Positions 19,566 through 26,702 of a stretch of DNA of 64,000 bases are shown here, in pieces. The notes below the pieces were generated by a model, which worked only from the letters and a program-made list of their open reading frames with translations, had not been told where the DNA came from and did no database searches. This DNA comes from Kangiella geojedonensis (GTDB lineage Bacteria; Pseudomonadota; Gammaproteobacteria; Enterobacterales; Kangiellaceae). A program made the position numbers and the translations under genes. Position 1 is the first letter of the stretch. Every line of letters starts with the position of its first letter. The stretch is taken from NCBI RefSeq assembly GCF_000981765.1, contig NZ_CP010975.1:868001-932000 (forward strand), given 5' to 3'.

Positions 19566-20425
19566 CCGTGAGCAATAGCACCCTTGTTAACGCCTTCAAA
19601 GGCTTTAACTTCTAGTTTTGCATTAGGCTCTAAGACTTTTAGCTGTTTGAGGATATGATTAGCAATCAACTCTACGGTTGAGTCATTTTTCATGATGTGA
19701 CACCGTGCTTTAGGGATTTCTAGAGAAAAATACCCTTGTTCGCTGGTATAGGCAAAGCGGTAATAGTCTTTTGAGCTTTCGACTTCTGGCTCAACCAAGT
19801 CTTCTTCGGTACCAATATAAATATCTTCCCACTTCTCGCTCCAAAAAGCTTCGAGCTTCTGGCTGCGTTGTCCATTATCAAAAATATGGATGCGCGAACG
19901 ATGACCATGAGCAATTCGCTGACAGTCGCCAAGATGCTTCTTTAAGCCGTGGGCATAATGATAATAATTACCAGTGATGGCTTCAGTACTGAGCTTAAGG
20001 TTAATTTTCGCAACGTTAGCGGGTACGACTTCAAGACACGCTTCATTCAGCACCTTAATAACATCGTCCATAGTCACTTCTTCTGCGTCTAACAAAACAA
20101 CGGCTTGCTCGGGTGACTGGTGGTAATAACGGTGACCTGAAGTGTCTGATAGAGTGAGCTTTAACCCTTGGTCGTTATGTTCAGTGGTCACATACTTGCT
20201 ATTGGCTGGAACCACAAACTTGTGATCAACCGTTGCGTCGATGGCTTGTTTGATGCGTTTCTTCACATCACCGAAGTCGAATACCATGCCCTGATCGTCT
20301 AGCTCACCTTCTAAGACAAGGTCAACAATCCAGCTTTCACCGACAATTCCACGGTGAATATCGAAAAAAGCAAAGTCAATTACGGTAAGTTGGTCAACAA
20401 AGAGTGCAGGCATAGCCAAAACCAA
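19562..20425 (-). CDS. Two-module 6-pyruvoyl-tetrahydropterin synthase/QueD-like protein
   Basis: 287 aa, about twice the length of QueD. The first module (about 12-115) retains GMVFDFGDVKKRI and a DHKF motif but has GES where the Zn-binding HGH would be. The second module (about 140-280) retains AHGLKKHLGDCQRIAHGHRSRI (His ligands and the catalytic Cys) and a STVELIANHI segment with the family Glu, but lacks the GMV.DF motif. One active site may therefore be assembled from both halves. Known relatives act in queuosine or pterin synthesis; the substrate here is unknown. Confidence 0.8.
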   Translation of the reverse strand: MVLAMPALFVDQLTVIDFAFFDIHRGIVGESWIVDLVLEGELDDQGMVFDFGDVKKRIKQAIDATVDHKFVVPANSKYVTTEHNDQGLKLTLSDTSGHRYYHQSPEQAVVLLDAEEVTMDDVIKVLNEACLEVVPANVAKINLKLSTEAITGNYYHYAHGLKKHLGDCQRIAHGHRSRIHIFDNGQRSQKLEAFWSEKWEDIYIGTEEDLVEPEVESSKDYYRFAYTSEQGYFSLEIPKARCHIMKNDSTVELIANHILKQLKVLEPNAKLEVKAFEGVNKGAIAHG

Positions 20426-20496
20426 GGAGTGGTTAACGTTTAATCTTGCGATAAATTATAGCATAATCGGGACAAACTCTAATCAAGATTTTAAAG

Positions 20497-21510
20497 ATGA
20501 CAAAAAAATATGACTTGTACGCGCTCGGAAATGCTTTGGTGGACGTTGAAATCGAAGTCAATGAAACTGAGCTAGAACGTTTGGGCGTTGAAAAGGGTGT
20601 GATGACATTGGTCGATGAAGAGCGTCATGATTATTTATTAGGCCATCTCAAAGGAAATATTCACCAAAGAGCATCAGGCGGTTCAGCAGCTAATAGCGTA
20701 ATCGCGCTGGCACAGCTTGGCGGGAAAGCGTTTCATTCATGCAAAGTTGCTAAAGATGAAGCTGGCGTATTTTACTCGGATGATTTAGATGATGCTGGTG
20801 TCACCAATACCTTGAGTCAACTAGAAGGTAACGAAGGTACAACAGGAAAGTGCTTGGTCATGATTACCCCTGACGCCGACCGGACCATGAATACTTTCTT
20901 AGGCATCAGTAGTGAACTTAAAGAGCAGGATATTAATTACGAAGCGCTTGGCGACAGTCAGTATTTGTATATTGAGGGTTATTTAGTCAGCTCGCCAGAC
21001 GCTCATTTTGCAGCGATTAAAGCGCGTGATTTCGCTAGAGAGAAAGGTGTTAAGGTCGCGACCACTTTATCGGATCCAAACATGGTTCGTTTTTTCAAGC
21101 CAGAGATTGAGCAGATTCTCGATGGTGGTGTGGATTTATTATTCTGTAATGATGACGAGGCTTTAGAGTATACAGGCACTGATAACGTTGAAAAGGCACT
21201 GACCATTTTGTCACAGCAAGCGAAGCAAGTTGTGATTACTTTAGGTAAAGAAGGTGCCTTAAGTTTCGATGGCGAGAAAGTACAAACGATTGAGCCATTT
21301 AAGGTGAAAGCGCTTGATACCAATGGTGCTGGCGATATGTTCGCAGGTGCATTTATGTTCGGTCTAACCAACGGTTTAAGCTGGGCAGATTCAGGTAAGC
21401 TAGCAAGCTTCGCATCAGCTCACCTTGTGACGCAGTTTGGCCCACGCTTAAAGTCAGAAGCTGTGGCCGAGTTACAACAGTTTGTTAAGAAAGAATTCTC
21501 TATTCAGTAA
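20497..21510 (+). CDS. PfkB-family sugar/nucleoside kinase (adenosine-kinase-like)
   Basis: 337-aa ribokinase-family kinase. The glycine-rich signature 1 (RASGGSAANSVIALAQLGG) lies at about 58-77. Signature 2 with catalytic Asp (DTNGAGDMFAGAF) is near 270-283. The N-terminal ALGNALVDVEIEV is typical of the adenosine kinase-like branch found in many gammaproteobacteria. It phosphorylates a nucleoside or sugar; the exact substrate cannot be read from sequence. It is divergent from the PTPS-like gene. Confidence 0.9.
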   Translation: MTKKYDLYALGNALVDVEIEVNETELERLGVEKGVMTLVDEERHDYLLGHLKGNIHQRASGGSAANSVIALAQLGGKAFHSCKVAKDEAGVFYSDDLDDAGVTNTLSQLEGNEGTTGKCLVMITPDADRTMNTFLGISSELKEQDINYEALGDSQYLYIEGYLVSSPDAHFAAIKARDFAREKGVKVATTLSDPNMVRFFKPEIEQILDGGVDLLFCNDDEALEYTGTDNVEKALTILSQQAKQVVITLGKEGALSFDGEKVQTIEPFKVKALDTNGAGDMFAGAFMFGLTNGLSWADSGKLASFASAHLVTQFGPRLKSEAVAELQQFVKKEFSIQ

Positions 21511-21550
21511 ATCGCAAACGTTGTTAAGGACTGACAAGTAGAATTTGTTT

Positions 21551-22021
21551 ATGAGGCATATTTTTATCATGAGACATGGCGACGCTCCTTACATTAATGG
21601 GGAGCGTCAAATTTCTGAGACGGGGCATCAGCAAATCAAGCAAATGACACGCTGGTTTGCAGAATATCTGCTAAAACACGAAACTAAGCTCGATACTTTA
21701 TTGGTGAGTCCAGTTTTGCGAGCACAACAAACCGCAGATACCTTTGAAGAAACCCTATCTTCTCTAGTCGATTATCGTTGGCAGCGACAAACAGAGTCTT
21801 TGTTGAGTTCAGAATCTGATCCTGATATGACGATTCCTTATGTTGAAGAAGCGACAGAAGGAACCACTATGTTGATCAGTCACATGCCTCTGGTTTCTCA
21901 TTTATGGGCCGGTTGGTTGAGAGGGGAGAGTCAATATTTCCCGACCGCAGCGATTGGCAGCCTCGTGTTTAATAAGATGAATCAGAGCGCTAGAAAAGTG
22001 TCGTTCCACACGCCAGAGTAA
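21551..22021 (+). CDS. sixA: SixA-type phosphohistidine phosphatase
   Basis: About 156 aa, histidine phosphatase superfamily. The catalytic RHG is at the very N-terminus (IFIMRHGDAP) and a second His is in LISHMPLVSHL. SixA dephosphorylates phosphohistidine on signalling proteins, and in E. coli acts on nitrogen-PTS components. ATG at 21551 is preferred; TTG at 21545 would add two residues and is closer to AAGGA. Confidence 0.88.
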   Translation: MRHIFIMRHGDAPYINGERQISETGHQQIKQMTRWFAEYLLKHETKLDTLLVSPVLRAQQTADTFEETLSSLVDYRWQRQTESLLSSESDPDMTIPYVEEATEGTTMLISHMPLVSHLWAGWLRGESQYFPTAAIGSLVFNKMNQSARKVSFHTPE

Positions 22022-22068
22022 GTATATTCAAAGAATCTTCTGGAAGTCCTTGAGAAAAATAGCTAGCA

Positions 22069-22887
22069 TTGCGTTTCTATGACATTTGTGTGACATCGGT
22101 TTTGAACGAACTAACAGTCAAAAAAGCAAACCTACTTAGAGCTTGGTGGGTAATATTGGTCTCTATTGCCGCAACGGGCAAGTATAGTCTATTGACCCTT
22201 GGAACCGCTCTATTTAATCGCAGCGAATCAGCCAAAAAGACCGTGAGGCCTAAAATTGACCGCGTTATTTATCGTTGGGGAACTTGCCTAGTCAATGCGG
22301 TTCGTCTGCGTTGGACGGTGGAGGGTGATTTAGAGAGTCAGGCTGAGCCTGGGCGTCGTGTTATTATTGTCGCTAATCATTCCAGCGCATACGATATTCC
22401 GCTTATTTTTGCTGCGCTCCCAGGCAGTATTCGTATGATTTCTAAGAAAGAATTGTTCAAAATCCCACTGCTCTCTAGAGCGATGAAAACCGCTGAAATC
22501 CTTTCGATCGATCGACAAAATCGGCAACAAGCGATTAAAGACCTCAGTATCGCTAAAGAAAAAATGGAGAGCGGTATTCGCATTTGCATGTTCCCAGAAG
22601 GAACCCGTTCAAGTAATGGCAAGCTCTACCCACTGAAAAAAGGCGCCATTCGGTTAGCCATTGATACTAATGCATTGATTATTCCTGTGGCGATCGAAGA
22701 TATCTATAAAGTGCTTCCTAATAAAAAGTGGTTACAGATGCGTTTAAATCAAAAGGTTAGCGTAAAGGTAGGCAAGGCTATTGATTGTCGAGAATTTGAG
22801 GTGGCAGATCGCAATCAACTTACAGAATTAGTATATAATTCATTATATAGCATGTTAAGCGAACAGCAGGGCGAGGTGGCCTCATGA
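22069..22887 (+). CDS. plsC: 1-acyl-sn-glycerol-3-phosphate acyltransferase
   Basis: Phospholipid synthesis enzyme that acylates lysophosphatidic acid. The 272-aa frame has the acyltransferase motif I NHSSAYD (His and Asp of HX4D), the FPEGTRSSNG motif III and a hydrophobic N-terminal segment anchoring it to the inner membrane. No ATG precedes the conserved part. The TTG at 22069 is the longest start; GTG at 22090 or TTG at 22102 are equally possible, so the N-terminus is uncertain. It overlaps prmB by 4 bp (ATGA). Confidence 0.9.
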   Translation: MRFYDICVTSVLNELTVKKANLLRAWWVILVSIAATGKYSLLTLGTALFNRSESAKKTVRPKIDRVIYRWGTCLVNAVRLRWTVEGDLESQAEPGRRVIIVANHSSAYDIPLIFAALPGSIRMISKKELFKIPLLSRAMKTAEILSIDRQNRQQAIKDLSIAKEKMESGIRICMFPEGTRSSNGKLYPLKKGAIRLAIDTNALIIPVAIEDIYKVLPNKKWLQMRLNQKVSVKVGKAIDCREFEVADRNQLTELVYNSLYSMLSEQQGEVAS

Positions 22888-23798
22888 ATGAACAAGACAT
22901 TTACCAACAAGCTGAACAAGAGTTAAGCAGCATCGCTGACTTTGTACGCTTTGCGGCAACACAGTTCCACCAATCCGATCTGTATTTCGGTCATGGCACA
23001 GATAATCCGTGGGATGAGGCTGTCGCTGTTGTACTTCAAATGCTTGATTTGCCAGCAGATTATCCTCAAAGTATGCTAGGTGCTCAGGTTCTTACAGAAG
23101 AAAAGAAGCACTTAATTCATGCTATTAAAACTCGGGTCTCCGAGCGAAAACCCTTAGCGTTTATTACTAATAAAGCTTATTTTGCAGGTTTAGAGTTCTT
23201 TGTTGATGAGCGAGTCCTAGTGCCGCGCTCACCAATTGCTGAATTGATCCATAATGATTTTTACCCATGGCTTGAAGCCGATAACCCGAAAGTATTGGAT
23301 TTATGCTGTGGAAGTGGTTGTATTGGCCTTGCTACGGCGGCCTATATCGATGATGCCGAAGTCGTGATGTCTGATATATCAGAAGATGCGTTGACGGTAG
23401 CTGAAATTAATATTGAGCGTTTAGGCTTGTATCATAAAGCACGTGCGGTGCAGTCTGATTTGTTTGATGGCTTAGAGGGTGAGCAGTTTGACTTGATCGT
23501 CTCCAACCCACCGTATGTTGACGCTGAAGATTTAGCTGACATGCCACAAGAGTATCACCACGAGCCTGAAATTGGCTTGGGTTCAGGGCTTGATGGTTTG
23601 GACATTACACGCCAAATTTTAGAAAATGCGGCACACTACTTAAGCGACCAAGGTGTTCTTATCGTAGAGGTCGGAAACAGTTGGCCAGCTCTTGAAGAAA
23701 GCTTCCCTGAGGTTGAGTTTAACTGGATTGAATTTGAACAGGGTGGTGATGGTGTCTTTGTTTTAACTAAAAAACAATTACTCGAATATTTCAGCTAA
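22884..23798 (+). CDS. prmB: Ribosomal protein uL3 N5-glutamine methyltransferase
   Basis: 304-aa SAM-dependent methyltransferase that modifies a glutamine in ribosomal protein L3. It has the SAM-binding VLDLCCGSGCIGLA motif and the catalytic NPPY in VSNPPYVDAEDL. The N-terminal ADFVRFAATQF region separates PrmB from PrmC and HemK. ATG overlaps the plsC stop by 4 bp. It is followed after 3 bp by epmC, another translation-related modification gene. Confidence 0.95.
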   Translation: MNEQDIYQQAEQELSSIADFVRFAATQFHQSDLYFGHGTDNPWDEAVAVVLQMLDLPADYPQSMLGAQVLTEEKKHLIHAIKTRVSERKPLAFITNKAYFAGLEFFVDERVLVPRSPIAELIHNDFYPWLEADNPKVLDLCCGSGCIGLATAAYIDDAEVVMSDISEDALTVAEINIERLGLYHKARAVQSDLFDGLEGEQFDLIVSNPPYVDAEDLADMPQEYHHEPEIGLGSGLDGLDITRQILENAAHYLSDQGVLIVEVGNSWPALEESFPEVEFNWIEFEQGGDGVFVLTKKQLLEYFS

Positions 23799-23801
23799 TT
23801 C

Positions 23802-24416
23802 ATGTTATTTGAAGCACCGTTACAACAGTTTGAACCTAGCCCGATTGACAGCTCATCTTCTGAATGCTGCTATCAACAACCGAGTGTTCAGCACTTGGCT
23901 GAAGCCTTCAATCGGCATTTTAAGCAACACAGTACCCAATTAATGCCTGGTGCTACGGAACCGTTTTACCAGGCTGCTAAGTCCCCAGATGAAGCTGCTA
24001 TCATTTTTTCAAGCCACGACTATTTCTCCAGTGCGCTCCACGAGATCGCACACTGGTGTATTGCTGGTGTTGAACGCCGTCAGATAGACGATTATGGTTA
24101 CTGGTATGAGCCCGACGGTCGCAGTCCCGAGCAACAGATAGCGTTTTTTAAAGTCGAAGTAAAGCCACAAGCTTTAGAGTGGGCTTTTAGTCTTGCTGCA
24201 GGTATTCCCTTTAGACTAAGCATTGATAACCTTGACGGTGGTGCTGAAGCTTCAAAGCAAGCTGATGCTTTTCGTGATGACGTTTACCGTCAACTGGGTT
24301 GCTACTTCTTAGAAGGTTTTCCGCCACGAGCATTGTCTATGATACAGCTCTTATGCAAGCTCTATCGACAACAACACCCCATTCATCAACCGCATATAGA
24401 CTCATGTTTACTTTAG
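23802..24416 (+). CDS. epmC: Elongation factor P hydroxylase
   Basis: 204 aa, YfcM/EpmC family. It hydroxylates the modified lysine on EF-P after EpmA/EpmB action. Family features include HEIAHWCIAGVERR (metal-binding HExxH) followed by DDYGYWYEPDGRS and a QALEWAFSLA segment. It is placed between prmB and an NAD-kinase-like gene and overlaps the latter by 13 bp. No epm partners or efp are in the window. Confidence 0.92.
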   Translation: MLFEAPLQQFEPSPIDSSSSECCYQQPSVQHLAEAFNRHFKQHSTQLMPGATEPFYQAAKSPDEAAIIFSSHDYFSSALHEIAHWCIAGVERRQIDDYGYWYEPDGRSPEQQIAFFKVEVKPQALEWAFSLAAGIPFRLSIDNLDGGAEASKQADAFRDDVYRQLGCYFLEGFPPRALSMIQLLCKLYRQQHPIHQPHIDSCLL

Positions 24417-25543
24417 GTTTTATCATTAATCCTTTTGCCGGCATTGGTGGCAAAGTAGGCCTCAAAGGCAGTGATGGCGAGGCCATTCGAACAGAAGCTT
24501 TCGCTCGCGGGGCAAAGCCACAGGCTGTTCAGCGCGCGAAAATTGCTCTGGAAGCATTGATGCCATACAAAGAACAGCTCCTTATCTTAACGGCTTCGGG
24601 CGATATGGGAGAGAACCTTCTTGAGGACATGGGGTTCCGATTTAAAGTGGTGTATCAATCACATGAGCCTTCAACTTCTGATGACACGATTAAGGCGGCT
24701 ACGATCATGGTTGGACTTGAAGACAAGTCCGACGCTATTGATGTGTTGCTGTTCGCTGGAGGGGATGGCACTGCCCGAAATATTTATGAGGCCGTTGACG
24801 GCACTGTACCAGTTCTTGGTATTCCAGCTGGTGTAAAGATTCATTCAGGGGTCTATGCCGTAACGCCACATGCCGCAGGGTTAGTGATCGAGAAAATGAT
24901 TAATAAAGAGCTAGTGAGCCTGCTTGAAACGTCGGTGATGGATATTGACGAAGATGCGTTCCGGAAAGGTGTGGTTCGAGCTAAGCAGTATGGCGAGATG
25001 CAGGTTCCAGCGGAGCATCGTTATGTCCAAGCCACAAAGTCGGGTGGGCGTGAGCTAGAAGAGTTAGTCCTACAGGATATTGCTGATTTTATCACCGACA
25101 ATATGGATGATGATAATTATTATTTAATTGGCTCTGGATCAACCTGCGCTTTTTTGATGGAGTCGATGGGACTGGAGAATACCTTGCTAGGCCTCGACTG
25201 TGTCCATGCTGGCAAGGTTATCGCGAGCGATATGACAGAGTCGGACATATTAAGACTGCTGTCAGAGCACGGAGGAAAGGTCAAGCTAGTTATTACCGTG
25301 ATTGGAGGACAAGGCCATATCGTTGGGCGAGGGAATCAACAGTTAAGTGCCAAAGTCTTATCACAGCTGGAAAAAGACGATATATATATCATTGCCACTA
25401 AAACCAAGCTTAAGGAACTGGAAGGGAAGCCGCTTATCGTGGATAGCGATGATCCCGCCTTGAACCAACGATTATCAGGTGTAATGAAGGTGATCACCGG
25501 TTATGAAGACTTTATTTTGTATCCAGTAGGACTAAACAATTAG
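24404..25543 (+). CDS. ATP-NAD kinase-family protein (COG3199)
   Basis: About 379 aa. The N-terminus MFTLGFIINPFAGIGGKVGLKG and the nucleotide-binding FAGGDGTARNIYEAV match the COG3199/NAD-kinase-like branch, which is longer than classical NadK. A GIPAGVKIHSGVYAVTP segment follows. ATG at 24404 is chosen because conservation begins there; a longer frame runs from 24299 but only overlaps epmC. It probably makes NADP or phosphorylates a related substrate; this is not certain for this subfamily. Confidence 0.88.
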   Translation: MFTLGFIINPFAGIGGKVGLKGSDGEAIRTEAFARGAKPQAVQRAKIALEALMPYKEQLLILTASGDMGENLLEDMGFRFKVVYQSHEPSTSDDTIKAATIMVGLEDKSDAIDVLLFAGGDGTARNIYEAVDGTVPVLGIPAGVKIHSGVYAVTPHAAGLVIEKMINKELVSLLETSVMDIDEDAFRKGVVRAKQYGEMQVPAEHRYVQATKSGGRELEELVLQDIADFITDNMDDDNYYLIGSGSTCAFLMESMGLENTLLGLDCVHAGKVIASDMTESDILRLLSEHGGKVKLVITVIGGQGHIVGRGNQQLSAKVLSQLEKDDIYIIATKTKLKELEGKPLIVDSDDPALNQRLSGVMKVITGYEDFILYPVGLNN

Positions 25544-25568
25544 GTGGGTTTAAGCTTTTGACCGCTCC

Positions 25569-25592
25569 TTTTGTGCGAGATCTCGCACAAAA
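25569..25592. promoter_or_regulatory. Perfect 24-bp palindrome, operator-like
   Basis: The half-site TTTTGTGCGAGA (25569-25580) is followed immediately by its exact reverse complement to 25592. With no spacer and no T run after it on either strand, it is a poor terminator and looks like a binding site for a dimeric regulator. It lies 25 bp after the NAD-kinase-like stop and about 130 bp upstream of the putative sRNA promoter. The cognate protein is unknown. Confidence 0.5.
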
Positions 25593-25723
25593 CTCTAAGC
25601 AAAGTCTGAAAAGTCGCAGGGTTTTAAGAGGTTTTTTAAATGCATCTTTTGTAACCCATTGATATACAAACATAAAAATAATTTTCCTAAATGAGCCGTG
25701 TTAACTTTTTCTTAATTTGCTCA

Positions 25724-25751
25724 TTGCTCAAGTGAACGGTTTTGATAAAGT
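25724..25751 (+). promoter_or_regulatory. Putative promoter of the CsrA-sponge-like sRNA
   Basis: TTGCTC (25724-25729) and TAAAGT (25746-25751) are 16 bp apart, giving a start near 25757-25759. An upstream imperfect inverted repeat (TTTGTA and TACAAA separated by 11 bp, about 25649-25671) is vaguely like a GacA/UvrY-type upstream site (TGTAAG-N6-CTTACA) but is not a good match. Confidence 0.4.
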
Positions 25752-25756
25752 ACCTC

Positions 25757-25920
25757 TCGTGTTCAGGGAGAACACACTATCTACAAATCGACTATCTAAC
25801 GATAGGTTATGGAATAATAATTTAGGACATATTAAACGGACGTGTCATCCAAGGTAGGATACCGAAAAACTGTGGGACGGACTCATCCTATATTGAAAGC
25901 GGCTTTGGCCGCTTTTATTT
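25757..25920 (+). ncRNA. Candidate CsrB/RsmY/RsmZ-type regulatory RNA
   Basis: A gene-free stretch of about 165 nt with seven GGA motifs (25767, 25811, 25825, 25838, 25857, 25875, 25879) before a strong terminator. Several sit in small hairpin loops: GTGTTC-AGGGA-GAACAC (25759-25775), TTAT-GGA-ATAA, GGT-AGGAT-ACC (about 25853-25863), and TGGG-ACGGA-CTCA. Hairpin-loop A(N)GGA elements are how CsrB, RsmY and RsmZ RNAs titrate CsrA/RsmA. There is no ORF here with a start and ribosome-binding site. Identification is by motif pattern and structure, not by alignment. Confidence 0.65.
25896..25920 (+). terminator. Rho-independent terminator of the sRNA
   Basis: AAAGCGGC (25896-25903) pairs with GCCGCTTT (25908-25915) around a TTTG loop, followed by TATTT. 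A perfect 8-bp stem. Confidence 0.88.
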
Positions 25921-26126
25921 TGACGGCAACATTTTCTTAGCGGCAACCACCCCTTAGCGACACCAAGTCATCATTGACAGCTACATTCGATATTTTCGTA
26001 TATCATTCATTGGCTTATCGCATAACCTTCATTTCTTTTTTAGCGTAAATTTGTGTAGACTCAGGGATAGAATGTAACAAGCACTAGGTTTGTTATTGGG
26101 TGACATAACAAAAAGCGCAAACGTTT

Positions 26127-26702
26127 ATGACGACTCGTGTCCTGCTAAATTTAGTACATCCTATTTTTGAAAAGTCTTGGGCTAACCAGGTCATGCTTGA
26201 GGCTATAAAGGATCTGGATTATGTTCGAGTTAATGACTTATATGAAGAATATCCCGACTATTTTGTCGACATTAAACGTGAGCAAAAGCTGCTACTCGAG
26301 CATTCCTTAATCATTTTTCAACACCCTTTTTATTGGTACAGCTCTCCTTCTTTACTCAAAGAGTGGCAAGACTTAGTCCTCGCAGAGGGGTTTGCTTATG
26401 GAGAAGGAGGCTACCAGTTAGCAGGGCGTTATTGGATGAATGCCATTACTGCTGGTGCGGCTAAAGACAGCTACACTCCTCATGGTTTTAACAATTTTTC
26501 GACCACTGAGTTGCTCAGACCTTTTGAGCAAACGGCTGATTTCTGTGGCATGAACTTTGTTGAACCGTTTGTGATGTATGAGGCTGAAACACTGAGTCAC
26601 AGCGCTGTTGAAAAAGAAGCTCAACGTTATCGTGATTATGTGGATTCATTGGTTCAGTCTTTTGATTTGCTGAAAGACGCTGACAATACAGAGGAGGGAT
26701 AA
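26127..26702 (+). CDS. KefF/KefG-like flavodoxin-fold quinone oxidoreductase
   Basis: 191 aa of the NAD(P)H dehydrogenase (quinone) fold that forms ancillary subunits of Kef potassium efflux systems. Family traits include LVHPIFEKSWAN near the N-terminus, IIFQHPFYWYSSPSLLKEWQD and an AGRYWMNAITAGA segment. It immediately precedes the Kef transporter (no gap: TAA then ATG), so it is very likely its cytoplasmic activator. Whether KefF or KefG is the closer relative was not resolved. Confidence 0.9.
   Translation: MTTRVLLNLVHPIFEKSWANQVMLEAIKDLDYVRVNDLYEEYPDYFVDIKREQKLLLEHSLIIFQHPFYWYSSPSLLKEWQDLVLAEGFAYGEGGYQLAGRYWMNAITAGAAKDSYTPHGFNNFSTTELLRPFEQTADFCGMNFVEPFVMYEAETLSHSAVEKEAQRYRDYVDSLVQSFDLLKDADNTEEG

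Noticed and set aside
25569-25592. Palindrome as a terminator for the NAD-kinase-like gene
   Set aside because: No loop spacer and no T run follow on either strand.
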